From positions 1,166,501 through 1,230,500 of the forward strand of contig VICG01000001.1 of the NCBI GenBank assembly GCA_008692225.1: a stretch of DNA of 64,000 nucleotides. The letters run 5' to 3'. The notes below the pieces were generated by a model, which saw nothing but the letters and a program-made list of their open reading frames with translations, was not told where the DNA came from and did not search any database. The DNA is from Monilinia fructicola (lineage: Eukaryota > Ascomycota > Leotiomycetes > Helotiales > Sclerotiniaceae). This document shows, piece by piece, positions 25,846 through 38,348 of this stretch (position 1 is the first letter of the stretch; each line of letters begins with the position of its first letter). Position numbers and translations under genes: made by a program.

Positions 25846-27034
25846 ATGGATGATAATAAGGATATGGGAGTATTTATTATAAAAGTTAAAAAATTATTTA
25901 AATCAAAAGTTATTTTATAATTATATTGTTTTATTACTTTTATTTTTATTTTTAGTATTTATCGAAAACGCTTTTGTTTTCATTATATTAAATTACTTTG
26001 TTCGGGGAATGGTAATAGTAAATATGTTGATAATATTAATATTATAGGAAATCGTTGTATATATTACAAAAATTATTCTTATATTACAATTACTTTTGAT
26101 TTATATAAAGTTGTTGAATTGTTTATATAGTTTAAGGGATTGAGATGGAGTTATTCTTTTGTAAGTAAATTTTCCATTTTTTTAGTTAAAATGATATTAA
26201 ATTAATATATATTAATTATCAGAGCAAATAGGATTACATTGTAATATAAAAAAGATGGCGTTGAATGGATTGGGAAAAAGTACAGGGAATATTATATAAA
26301 GGATTGTTTGTTTTTATATATAATTCTTTTATTTTTTTTAATTCTTAAGATTATGTAATGCTTTTTTTAGCGCTTTTTCTATTCAATTGTAGGTTGGTGC
26401 CCCAAATAATTAAAAGAATTTATCCAAAAGCATTTAAAGGATTATAAAGCAATTAGGCTGAATAATATTATTATTTGCGAAGAAACTTTTTAAATACTTT
26501 ATATTAATATTCCTTATTTAAGTTATTTTAATCCTATTGTTACAGAATCCTTTTTATTAGCCATTTGCAATCCTATTGTGCAAAGTTCTGCGTTTTATTC
26601 TTTTTAAAGTTTTGGATTCTATTCTTTTTAAAATCCTATTTTTTGCTTTGCTTATTGTAATATTCTTGTTGTTGTAAACTCTTCAACTTTTTGCAATACA
26701 AACTTTGGAGTTTTAGCTTTTTTTTATTGCTCATAAAAAACGTTCTATTATAAAAATATTTTCTTTTAAAAAAAAAATTATTTTATTTTTAGATTCTAAT
26801 AATAAATCAATAGATTCTAATCCTAAAATCGCAGAGCTATAAAAAATTGCAAGATCGAAGAGGATGAAGGTTAATATTATTTATATGTAAGTTGAGTTGG
26901 ATGAGAAGAGGATTATTGAAAAAAGGAAGAAAAAAAAAAAAACGAAATTGTTAAAAGAGATTGAAAGAATTTTGTAAGATGAGAGTAAAGTTTAAAAGCC
27001 TTTGAAAGAAGTAAATAGCTTTCAAATCATATAA
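25846..27034 (+). pseudogene. Accessory frame antisense to pol, inner copy
   Basis: Read on the plus strand, that is opposite to this copy's pol, a protein-like frame starts ATG GAT GAT AAT AAG (MDDNKDMGVFIIKVKKLF). It continues with a cysteine-containing block near 25970-26110 (RNRCIYYKNYSYITIT in a local reading) and runs, with stops and at least one frame change, to a very basic tail near 26910-26990 with a KRKKKKKTKLLKEIE-type stretch. The same frame, with the same start context and basic tail, is found in the outer copy, and the differences are largely conservative or RIP-type. Family not recognised. The Cys pattern hints at a zinc-binding module, but RIP can convert Cys to Tyr, so this is speculative. 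Confidence 0.55.
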
Positions 27035-27079
27035 TAATCTTTAATTATTATAATATTATATTTTGAAATGTATAATATA

Positions 27080-30000
27080 TAAAGCTTTTGAAAAGGTTTT
27101 ATATAATTAATTTCTTAATTTTGCTTGATCCTGGATCAAGTATTTTATAGATTAAATAATAATCTAAAATGCTCAAATTTCTAATAAGTAAGATTTTTAG
27201 TTAATCCATTAGTAGGCATTTAATTCGTTAATAAATATAATATAACAAAATTATCTTTTAAATACTTTTGCCTTAATTATATATTCTGTATATTAATATA
27301 TTTAAGCTTAATAGAGATTTTTTCATTTTTATCAACTATTAAACGGATTGTTTAAATGTTATCACAGTATACAGTGATAAGCTTTTTAACTACAAGATTC
27401 ATTTTTTTTAAGAATTTAAGAATGGTTATAATCTCTTTTAAGGATTGTTCTATTTTGAGGAGCTTTGTTTTAATAGTGGAAGTAATTATGATATTTTATT
27501 ATATTACTTTCCATATAATAGAGCTATTAAAAAGCGATATTATATACTTTTGGGATAATTTTCGTATTTTAGGATTATTTGCAAATAATACGTTAAAAAA
27601 CATTAAAAGTTATGGAATATACTTTGCAAAATATTTTATTTTTAAGAATCTTGTATTCCACAAATATTAAATATAGTGATCTATTACATTCATATAATTT
27701 TGAAAAAAGTTAATCAAATAGTGACTGAGCTGAGAAGCTGCAAAAGCAACGTTTGCTTAAACCGTTATTGCAGTATATAGAATCGATCCAATCTTTTTTT
27801 AATATGCTTTTATAAACGCTATAGAAGCATTCTCCTTATTTTTTTTAAATATTATAATTGAAAAAGGAGTATATACATTTTTATTAATTAAATTAAACTT
27901 TTTGGTAATCTTTTTAATATATATATTATAAACGAATAGGAGCTTATTCTGAAATCGATTTTTGAGTATATGAATACTTAAAAACTATTCTATATTATCT
28001 AACTTTTGGAGTTTATATATTCTTTTAAGCTATTCAATAAATTTTTAAGCATTCTATTTATATTTTTTGTAGTATATAATTTGAATATTGTTTATAAAAA
28101 ATAATACTATAAATTTGCAATTTTTGTTAAAGTATATACAAAACTCCTTCTTACAGACCTTCAATCCTAAATATACAAATATAAATATAAGCTTTTTAAA
28201 TTATATTATAAATGAATCTCTTAATCCATATAATATATAATTCAGAATTATAATCTTTCTAGGGATTTTATATTTATTCAATAATTAACAATATATTAAT
28301 ACTTTATTAGAATTATGGATTACATTAACAAAAACATTAATTACATTATACTATTTAATTTCAAGATTATATTTTATAATTATTACTATAATTATTTGAA
28401 AAAAAGCGGAAAATAAAAATAATAGTATAAATAATTTTAATTGTAGCTTTCTTTTAAAAATTACCATATATTATTAATCTTAATCTCCACCTATTTATAA
28501 ATCTCTGTTTATTATTCTTATAGTTAAATATTTATTAAAAAAGGATTAAATATATTATTGCTTAATCCAAATTTATTATTTTCCATGTATTCCTCCCTTA
28601 AAGATTATTAATCTCTTTCTCACAATCTTGTTTAAATTCTTTTTTGAAGAGATATTCCTTTAATTGATTTTAATTTTTAGATGGTAAAGAAACGTTTAAG
28701 TAATAGGTTAATTTAATGATTGATTATTTTTCAACAATTTAAAGAATATTAAATTTATTTAAAATTGTAGTAGTTATTATGTTATAAATTATTATAAAAT
28801 TCTTTTTAATTTTTGATTTTTTTATATTAGATTAATTAGGCTAAAATATTAAATAAAATTTATCGAATTTTTCAATACTCCTTTATTCAATTCTTTATAT
28901 AATTATTATTCTGATATATGATTTTATATTTTTATAACCATTATATTGTTAATTATAATATACACATTTATAAATGATTGAAAGAGTATATACTAATAAT
29001 TAATCAAATAATTTGAGGATTTTTTTATTTGTAAATAATTAATACTTTTATAGATTAAATATTAATTTATAAAACTTAATAACCAATATTTAAGATCTTT
29101 TCATAATATAATTGTTAGTTAATTTAATCATAAAAATACATTTATTAGATTACAATAAAATAATTTTTTTTTTACCTAAAAAATGTTTTTTAATTGAGTA
29201 TTCTATATTAAAATACTGTATATAATCTTAAATGAGTAGTATTTAGAGTTATCGTTAATTATTGTAAGTGATACTCTCATTAGATTTCTATACTTTCCAA
29301 TTAATCTTTTTTTGTATTAAACGTAGGATCGGATTGATTTATATAATTAATATTTATTAAATTGAAATCATTTATACTAATATTATTTGAATTTATTACA
29401 ATATTATTCCCTATATTATTTAATGAGAATAATATTTAATTAATTAATAATCCCATTAATAAATCAATATTATTAAACTATTCTCCCAAAACTTTTTTAT
29501 TTCCCCTTGATCTTTCAATAGGTATATTTGATAAGTTAATATAGGATCATTATTCGAAAAATCTTTTTCATTTTTAAGATCAAAATCTACCCCCAAGAAT
29601 AACTTGTTGGTATTACTTTTTCTTTTGGTGTGTATATAATAATTGGGATTTTGATTTTAATATTTATTTAAATGTTTATTTTTAATTGTCTATAATATTA
29701 TTTTTTTTTAGGATTGAATTTATTAGATTTTATTTTATTTGGTATATTTAACACAAAAGTAGTTTTTTTGAGTATTGTTTTTAAATAAAGGTAAATTTGT
29801 TAATTAATAAGATCATCCCTTATATATATGAATTTTTGTTAAAAGTCATATTTTAAATAATAATAATATAATTGAACTATGGAATTTAAATATGATAAAT
29901 ATTTAATTCTGTAAATATATCCTATTAAATATCTTATATAAACTCAAAAATTAATTTTATACCATTTTCTATATATATTAACTTTCCAAATTTTTATCCA

Positions 30001-32397
30001 AAGAATTATACTTTATAACCATATCAAAAAAATACCATTTTAATTAAATCATAAATTCTTTAAAATTTAAATAACAAAAGCAAAATTGTTTTTTTGATAA
30101 TAATCTCTAAACCATGTATCAAAAATCTTATTAAATAATCTTAAAAAATCAACTTTATAATAGATTGAATATTATATAAATAAATAATTACAAAAACAAT
30201 CTCCATTTTTATATTTTATTTAATAATTCCTAAGGATTAACACATTTTAATTTATTTTATAATAATTTCCTATCCTGTATATTCTACTTTTTTATTAAAT
30301 TAATGAGTATATAATAATAAAAGCTTTAATTTAATACTTTTTAGAGATAATCCATTTCTTGAAATTTTATTAATCTTAAAAATCACAATAACGGATATAT
30401 CGCAATCCTATTTAATTATTACTTACTAACAATTTATATTTTCTATTAATTTAGAATAAGAAATTCTTAATCATTAAAAATACTTCTACAAATGATTTGT
30501 TAGTAAATATAAAAAAGTAAAATATTCCGCTTAAACATCTCTTTAATCATTAATAACCAATTTAATCCATTATAACCTCATAGAAAATCAAAAAGATTTC
30601 ATTGTATCTTATAAAAAGATTAAAAAGGTTATTTCCTAAATACTTTTAATATAACTTACAAAATATAAATAAAAAAGCATTTTATATACTCCTTCCTAAA
30701 AACACCAATAATCTTTATTTCTTGAAATTGATATAATTAAATACTCCAATACTTATTTTTCTAAGAATATGTCCTATATGCTTTATACCACATTTCTCTT
30801 TTAAATCCAATTTTTTCAGATTAAAAATTCTTTTGAATATCTAAATAAGCAATATTAATTATTTAAGATTATAGAATATATCAATATAACAATTACTTAC
30901 TAAAATAAATAAAAATCAAAGTAAAAGAATAAAAATTTATATTCTTAAAAACAAAAGATTATTTTTTTTAATTAATTAAACAAAAATACAGTACTTTTTT
31001 TTATAATATCTATATAAAGAATATTATCATAACCATACACCCATGCTCCTAATTTTACAAGAATAGCCTCCAAAAACAATATTTGTATAAAAACCTAAAA
31101 TAAAAACAACATTTGAAAGAATAAGAATCTATTGATCAAAAATCACTTACTATCATTTAAAATATTAATTATAATACATAATTCTCTACTGATTACCTGA
31201 ATACAAGGTTATATTAGTTTCGATCACATTATTAAAATCAAATAAAATATATTTGAAATCGTTAAATAGTAAAATATTATTAACCAAATAAATTAATCTA
31301 TAGTTATTAAAAAAAATAAAATAAGCAAAATAATAAAGATTGAATAATTGAAACAGTAAAGTAGATTCCAAAGTTAAATTATCAAAAAATCACACAAGCA
31401 AAAAATATTTTCTTGCTTTTTCTAATCACTTTGATAACCACTCTTTCTTCACAAATTTCGGGATTAAATACTTTGAATTATTAATCGTGTACTTTTGATT
31501 TGATTTTTTTAATAACCTTTTCAAATAGCTTTTTATTTAATTAATTAATGTATTTGTTTGTAAAAATAAATTTAATATTTCTACACTCCTCTAATTCTTA
31601 TTTATAATACAAATAACCCTAATAATTCTTTAGTTGGTAAGGGTATTTGTATTTAAATTTATTTCTTGTAAAAGTATTTTGATTGGAAGTTGTTTTTGTT
31701 ATTGTTTTTAAGTAATATATATTTTTGTTTTTTGAATTTTGTATGTTTTCTGCTAAGCTTTGAATATACTATATTACTTTAATCATTAAAGCTCAATGTA
31801 AATAATCCTATATAAAGATTCGTTTTGATAATATCAAATTGTATTTAAACATATACAAGCAAAAACTTCGATCCTACAATATTAAGAAAATCGAATAATT
31901 GTTTCAATTCCTCTAACCTCGTTGAGATTATACACAACTACTTTTGAATATATATATGATTAATTTTTATATTATTTAAAAAAAATCATTTTTATTTAGT
32001 ATATTGTATCTTATAAGTGTTTGTTTATATATCAATCAAACTTACATTACTTATAACAACGTTAATAAAAGCAAACCGTTTCTTAAAATAAAAGAATTAT
32101 AAATAAAAATAATCCATTATTATTCAATAAATAAATAATCTCTATAAAAAGTTGGGGATTAATAATAGTATAATAATATTGATCCAATCATACACCTTAT
32201 AATATAACGTTCGTTTAATAAAGTATATACTCTTTTGATCACTTTTTAGGATTGCTTTCTTCAATTATATTCTTCTTATAAATCCTTCGTTATTAATATT
32301 TTTGATTTTTGTAATTCCACAAACTTAATAACCATAAAAATGCTTTATATTATTAAAAATAAGGATATTAATTATTATATTTTAATCTATATTAATT
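27080..32397 (-). pseudogene. Decayed gag-pol of the inner Copia element
   Basis: The minus-strand counterpart of the outer gag-pol. The RNase H end is at about 27080-27390, reverse transcriptase about 27400-28550, integrase about 29900-30900, protease about 31080-31250, gag-like region to about 32397. The 60-codon open stretch at 31186-31371 (-) is the least damaged part of the gag-protease region and ends in NITLYSGNQ, matching the outer copy. Stops are mostly TAA/TAG derivable from CAA, CAG or TGG. No function is expected. Confidence 0.75.
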
Positions 32398-32765
32398 ATT
32401 ATAATATTATATTCGCTTTTTTCACAATAATATTCCTCCAATCGCTTTCGGTTTGCTTGAATTAGTTAATTTTTTTGATTGTAACAAAAAATAAGTAAAA
32501 TAATGTTTAATTAGTTAATCTGTTAAATTCCTACAGTATAAGAAATATTAGAGTTAATTTTATTTCTATATACCCTCCACATTGTATTGCTTTTTGAAAA
32601 GCATAATATCATTCAACCCCATCCATCTCAATTAATAAACCGCAATTCGGTATTAAATAATATAATGAATTTTTAAGCAAAAAAATAAAGTTCTTTAATA
32701 ATAATCCATATAAAATATATTGAAAGAAAGTAATAGAAAATTAAATACTATACTAGGCTCGTAAT

Positions 32766-33046
32766 TATCACAAAGAACGAATCATACAAAAGTATATAGG
32801 AATCACTAATAAAAGCAAATATAAAATATAGAAATATAATATATATAAATAAGCTAATAACTTTGCTTTTATTATAAAGTAATAGAAAAAGTATATATAA
32901 CTAAAAAAGCAATGTATAATCTTTAATTGAGGAGTATAGAATACTTTCACATATCCAAAAGATCGGTGTTAAAGGATCGGAATAGATCCTTCGGTCTATT
33001 CCCCACCAATGATATGGTAGGATCACATGATCACTTTTGCGTGACA
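32766..33046 (-). repeat. 5' LTR of the inner Copia element
   Basis: 281 bp. The left end TATCACAAAGAACGAATC is a G-to-A version of 24506 onward, while the right end TTTTGCGTGACA is intact. Damage is uneven along a single LTR. Confidence 0.9.
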
Positions 33047-33897
33047 ATTAGCAAAATGCTTTTTAAATAAATAATTAGAATATATTTATAATAAAAGATT
33101 TTACAATTATAAAATTATAATTAGATTTTTCGCTTTGTAATCCTTTGAAATCCTTATTTGAATTATAAGATTCTAATGTATCATAAGTAAAACCAAATTG
33201 AATTACAGTATTAATATCCATATTAGAATTAATACTACAAATAATTCTATTAAATAGTAGAAATCCAAAATTTAATTTTTTATATTTTTTTTTAAATTTA
33301 AATTTAAGTTGTTTAATTTTGTTTTAATTATTCAATTACTTTTTTTGATTATTTTAAAGGTATATTTGAATAAATAAAAATAATAAAATTAAAGATATTA
33401 AAAATTACTTTAATATATTTTCATAAAGCTTTTTATATAAACTCAAAAGTTATATTTTGTTTGTTAATTATGTTCTTTATTGCTTATAAAATTACAATAC
33501 TTATTTATTAAATTAAATAGTTAAATATTATTAATACTTTAATAAGTTTTAATAAATTCTACACTTAAATATTTTAAACGTATTTCTCATTTATTTATAA
33601 TATATTCGATGTATTTTACTATCAATATAAAAAGTTATATAAGCGTTTATTTGCATTTATTAACGATTGTTAATTATATTTAGAAATTAAAGGTTAAATA
33701 CTTTTTCTTTAATCTTAAATTAATATATTTTTTTTTATAGTTTCTTTTTCTTTATTCTCAAATTTAATCCCTAATAACAATAATATCTTTTTTCGATGTA
33801 TAATAAAGAATTGGATTAATATATATATACTTGTTTATATATTAATAAAGAATTATATTTTATTGGCTTCTAATAGATTAGCTTAATCTAAAGGGTA

Positions 33898-34173
33898 TAT
33901 TATATAAAAGTGATTATATGATTTTACTATATCATTGGTAGGGAATAAATCAAAAATCTATTCCGATTTTTTAATGCTAATCTCAAATATGTGAAATACT
34001 TTATACTTTCTGATTGAAAATTACACACCACTCTTTTAATTATATATACTCCTCCTATTACTCCATAATAAAAGCAAAATCATTAGCCTACTCATATATA
34101 TCATATTCTATATTTTATGCTTGCTCCTATTGGTGATCCCCGTATGCTCTTGTATGACTCGTCCTCCGTGACA
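33898..34173 (+). repeat. 3' LTR of the outer Copia element
   Basis: 276 bp ending CGTCCTCCGTGACA. Its outer end is among the least mutated LTR sequence in the window. The short purine tract CTAAAGGG just upstream (about 33889-33895) is a candidate polypurine tract. The inner copy has the RIP form CTAAAGAA at the equivalent place. Confidence 0.9.
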
Positions 34174-34177
34174 GTAT

Positions 34178-35668
34178 TAAAATATAAAATATTTAATAAT
34201 TAAGTATAGTATTATTAATATAAGAGTTTTAAGCTTAATATAAAAATAATCTAGTTTTTTAAAGAATATAAATCTAAATTTATAAAAAAGATAAAATTTT
34301 AAAAATAAATAATTAATAAATAAAATCTTTTAGAAAATTTTAGAATTTAAATTAAAAAAAGAAATAAGTTTATTTATATTTAATTACAAAAATATTAGAG
34401 AATATAGATAGCTTTAAAGCTTTTATATTAAATATAATTTATAAGTAGAAAAAATAGAATAAATAAAATAAATAGAATAAATAGAATAAATAGAATAAAT
34501 AGAATAAATAGAATAAATAGAATAAATAGAATAAATAGAATAAATAGAATAAATAGAATAAATAGAATAAATAGAATAAATAGAATAAATAGAATAAATA
34601 GAATAAATAAATAAATGGAATAAATGGAATAAATAGAATAAATAGAATAAATAGAATAAATAGAATAAATAGAATAAATAGAATAAATAGAATAAATATT
34701 TTAAAAAAAATAAAAAGTATTTTTAAAATAAGTATATATATTTATTATTATAAGTTTTTATTTATAGTTTATAATATAGTTTAATTCTTTTATAATATAC
34801 TTAAAGAAATATAATAGAAAAATTTGTTAATATTATAAGAATATTTTATTTAGATTATTAAAATAAAGAAAAAAAATTTAAGAGAAACAAAATATATTTT
34901 ATTAATATATTATAAAAACGATATTTTGAATATAGATTATAATATATAAAAAAAATTATATAATTAATAAAAAATAAATAAATATAAGAAAAAAGAAATA
35001 GAAAAGAAAAAATTTAATAAAATAAAAAAATAAAAATAAGTATTAATAAAATAAAATAAGAAAGTATTTTAATATAAAATTTAAAAGAATTAATATAAAT
35101 ACTTTTTTAATTTTAGAAATTCTAATATATTATAATATTTATTATTGAAAAAATAATAAAGACAAAAATAATTTATAATATATTTACGATTTAATATATA
35201 ATAAGCTTTTATAATATTCAAGATAAAAATAATTAATAAAAAAATATCATAATAAAGATTTTTTAATATTAGTTTATTTAAAAATAAAATAAAATAATAA
35301 AATAAGATAAATATGATAAATAATATCAAATACTTTATTATATTATTTTTAAAATAATAATTTATTTATAAAAATATATATTTATTTAAGTTTTATAATA
35401 TAATAATTAATATTTTTTATTATCAAAGTTTATTAATAAAAATATATTTTATTAATATAATTCTTTTTAGAATAAAAAAGAATTTTTTTATATAAAAACT
35501 CTATTAGTTATTCTATTAAATTTTAATTTTGATTTATATAAAAATTTAAGATTTCTTAAATATCGTTTTAAATTTTTTAAAAAATTAAAATATCATTAAT
35601 ATAAGGATTTCTTTTTATCAACTATTATTTAGAATATTATTTAAAGTTATATAGAATTATATATAATA
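34178..35668. other. AT-rich spacer with minisatellite
   Basis: Isochore sequence between the outer Copia element and the foldback element. Apart from the 9-bp minisatellite listed separately, I see no coding relic. The 79-codon frame at 35090-35329 (-) is an Ile/Leu/Tyr/Phe-rich consequence of AT content. Confidence 0.6.
34454..34698. repeat. 9-bp minisatellite, unit AGAATAAAT
   Basis: About 27 near-perfect tandem copies of AGAATAAAT with a few variant units (AAATAAATGG type) near 34610-34630. The regularity is striking within otherwise scrambled RIP DNA and implies expansion after RIP. Confidence 0.95.
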
Positions 35669-36527
35669 AGTCGCTTACCCTATTTCTCGCCATCCCCCCC
35701 ATTTGGCTAGCATTTCACACCAAAAACGGCTATTTTAACGTATTTATAACTTTACGAAAAATGGATATATATTTTTTAAATTTTAATTAAAGCTTCTATA
35801 TATAATTATTAATAGATTCTAAAAGTTTTAAATTTTTGCGATTTTTTTTATAAAGAGTAATAAAAGATTATAGAAAATTAAAAATTTTCGGTTTTGGATT
35901 TGTATGGAAATCACATACAAAATTGAAACTTTGAAATAAATATTTATAATTTCTAAACAAAAAATAACTTAAAAATAATCTATAAATTTTTATAAGAATC
36001 TTTTAATCAATATATAATAAATAAGCTATTTAAAATATATATAATAATTTGAAACTATTGAAATAAATTGAAATTAGAAATTTTTTACTTAAAATTTTAT
36101 TGTTAAAATCTAAGAATCTATATTAAACATTTATTATAAATGATAGTATATTATTAAAATAATATATTCAATTTAAAATTAGCTTTAAGATTCTTGAAAT
36201 TTTTTTAGATTATTTTTAACTATTTTTATTAAATAAATATAACTTTTTTTAAAGATTTTGATTTTGTATGGGATTTATATACAACAAATCAAAAAATTAG
36301 AATTTTAATTTTTTATAATCTTTTATAACTTTTTATAAAAAAATCACAAAAATTTAAGATTTTCAGGATCTATTAATAATTATATATATAAAAGCTTTAA
36401 TTAAAATTTAAAAAATATATATTTATTTTTTCGTAGAGTTATAAGTACGTTAAAATGGCCGTTTTTGGTGTGAAATACTGGCCAAATGGGGGGGTGGGGG
36501 TGGCGAGAAGAAGTAGGGTAGGCGACT
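35669..36527. mobile_element. 859-bp foldback/MITE-like element with TA flanks
   Basis: The termini AGTCGCTTACCC (left) and GGGTAGGCGACT (right) are inverted and flanked on both sides by TA (35667-35668 and 36528-36529), the Tc1/mariner-type target duplication. The inverted similarity continues inward about 400 bp per arm (for example CACACCAAAAACGG at about 35717 against CCGTTTTTGGTGTG at about 36457, and AAATTTTAATTAAAGC in both arms), so nearly the whole element is a palindrome. No transposase frame is visible. The GC-containing tips have escaped RIP better than the arms. Confidence 0.8.
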
Positions 36528-36529
36528 TA

Positions 36530-38100
36530 TATATTGTTTCAATTTATTAATATAAAGTTATAAATTAAGATTAATTTTTTGAAAATTAAAATCAATTATA
36601 TATTTACTTAATAATTATATTTATTAATTTATAATAATATTTTAAAAAATACTAAGATATAAAATAAATATAAAGTTTAGTAATAGAAATTTAAAATATA
36701 TTTATAATAATGAAAATTAATTAAAAAAATTATTTTATATTAATTAAATAAATAATATAATAAAAGAAGTATAATAGTATTAATTAAAATTAACTTATTA
36801 TTTATAAGAAAAAATCACTTAAAACTTTTTTTAATAAAATATTAATCAATATAATAAATAACTTAAAAATAGAAGCTTTGTTCTATTTTTTTTTATTATA
36901 AAAAATATTATATTATAAATTAATATTAATATTGATATTAATATAATAAAGTAAAAGTAATTATTTAATAATATTATTTAATTTTCTTTAATTATTTTAT
37001 TATAATTTTATTTTAGATATTAATATTAAGATTCTTGATTTTTTTAATAAATTTAGTTTGTTTTGAATTAATACTATATTTAAAAATTCATTGAAAAAAT
37101 AAATAAAATATATATTTTTATATATTTGATCTTTTAAAAATTATAATAAATTATTAAATAAATTTAAGATAATAGAAAAAAGCTTTAAAATATTATAAAA
37201 TTAAAAATTATATAATAAATATTTTAAATTTTCAAATATTAATTTTTTTACATTCTAAAATTTTTTAAAAGAGTTTATTATTTTGTTTTATTTTATATTT
37301 TTTTACATTAAAAACTTTTATAAATTATATTTTATTATTAAATATATAGAAATCAAAAAATTATATTAAATAAAATATTTAATTTTATATGATATATTAA
37401 TTTTAATTAAGTTTCATTTATAATTATTAAATTTATAAAAGCTTTTTAAAATAAAGAGAAAAATATATAATAATAAAGATATTATATAATTTAAATATCT
37501 ATATAAAAATTATTATTATATTTAATATTTTAATAAAATATATAATAATTACAATTTAAATAAAAGATATTATAATATAAATTTATAATAAATTTATATA
37601 ATAAAATATTACTTTTATTTTTATAGATTTAAATATATAAAATATTAATTTTATTTTTATAGATTTAAATATATAAAATATTAATTTTTCAAATTCTTAA
37701 TATTCTAAAGTTTTATTTAAAAGGTTTTATAGATTTGTTAATCTATTAAAAATTTTTAGATATTTAATATAAATTTCGTTTTTAATAGATGTTTAGTTTA
37801 GTATCAATCTAAAACAACGTTAAATAATATATAAAAATTTAAGATAATTTTTAAAAAATATTTTTATATATTTTTATATAAATAGTAATTTAAAAAATAA
37901 TAATCAATAGAAAATTTAAATAATATATAGTATAAATATTTTCTTAACAATTAAAAATAATAAATCTTTAAAAAGATAATAATTATATTTTATTATTAAT
38001 AATAATATTAATAATTTTTCTAATATTTATAATATTTATAGAAAAATAAAAATAACTAGTTAATTTATTATTTTAATTAAAAGTAGTTTATAATAAAATA
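36530..38100. other. AT-rich isochore tail
   Basis: Featureless AT-rich sequence apart from a local duplication of a roughly 35-bp unit containing ATAGATTTAAATATATAAAA at about 37615-37690. No coding relic could be named. Confidence 0.6.
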
Positions 38101-38348
38101 AAAGGCTCTAAAACACTAGGGAGCGCAGCTCCCCCCCAGTTACTATGTGATGCGGCGCCAACAAAATCAAGTTCGGCCAGCAACACGACTTACCTAATCA
38201 TTCACGTGATCATCAACCGAGGGACCGGGCGGGAATTCTGGCGTGTGGAGAAGCTTAGGCCGAGCGAAACCGGGTCCGTCATCAAGAGCTTCATTCTGAA
38301 ATTCCTCCCACCACAAATAACGAATTCTTTGATACCCATACCATCAAT
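38101..38348. other. Isochore boundary and ETF beta upstream region
   Basis: Composition switches to normal at about 38100. At about 38118-38137 a GC-rich imperfect palindrome, GGGAGCGCAGCTCCC, sits exactly at the border and may be a transposon terminus remnant. A TCACGTGATC motif lies at about 38203. The rest is presumably the ETF beta promoter and 5' leader. Confidence 0.45.

Larger units (their letters stand above)
24506..33046 (-). mobile_element. Inner Ty1/Copia-type LTR retrotransposon, same family, opposite orientation
   Basis: Bounded by LTRs 24506-24781 and 32766-33046, and by a perfect 5-bp target duplication ATTAG (24501-24505 and 33047-33051). Its pol reads on the minus strand, so 32766-33046 is the 5' LTR. 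It lies inside the outer element between its RNase H/antisense-frame region and its 3' part: 33047-33897 continues exactly where 24505 stops, judged by alignment to the inner copy's own 24782-25640 in reverse complement. The probable gag start codon is ATA here (about 32397) where the outer copy has ATG (17812), a G-to-A change. Length 8541 bp. Confidence 0.9.
17170..34173 (+). mobile_element. Outer Ty1/Copia-type LTR retrotransposon, RIP-degraded, interrupted by the inner copy
   Basis: The element is bounded by related about 275-bp LTRs in direct orientation (17170-17443 and 33898-34173) and by a 5-bp target duplication GTATT (17165-17169 and 34174-34178). Coding strand is plus. It is split by an 8.5-kb insertion of the same family at 24506-33046. 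Without that insertion and its duplication it is about 8.46 kb, matching the inner copy. The order on the plus strand is 5' LTR, gag-like region, protease, integrase, reverse transcriptase, RNase H, an extra region with an antisense frame, 3' LTR. LTR ends are TGTCACG...CGTGACA, RIP-altered in some copies. Integrase before reverse transcriptase identifies Copia-type order. Confidence 0.9.
16660..38100. other. AT-rich isochore with RIP-type decay
   Basis: About 21 kb of strongly AT-rich, stop-saturated DNA ends abruptly at about 38100, where sequence returns to ordinary composition. Copies of the same repeat inside differ mostly by C/T and G/A changes, and coding relics show typical G-to-A consequences (for example Asp to Asn at the reverse transcriptase active site). 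This is the signature of repeat-induced point mutation in ascomycetes. Nothing inside appears translatable. Confidence 0.9.
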
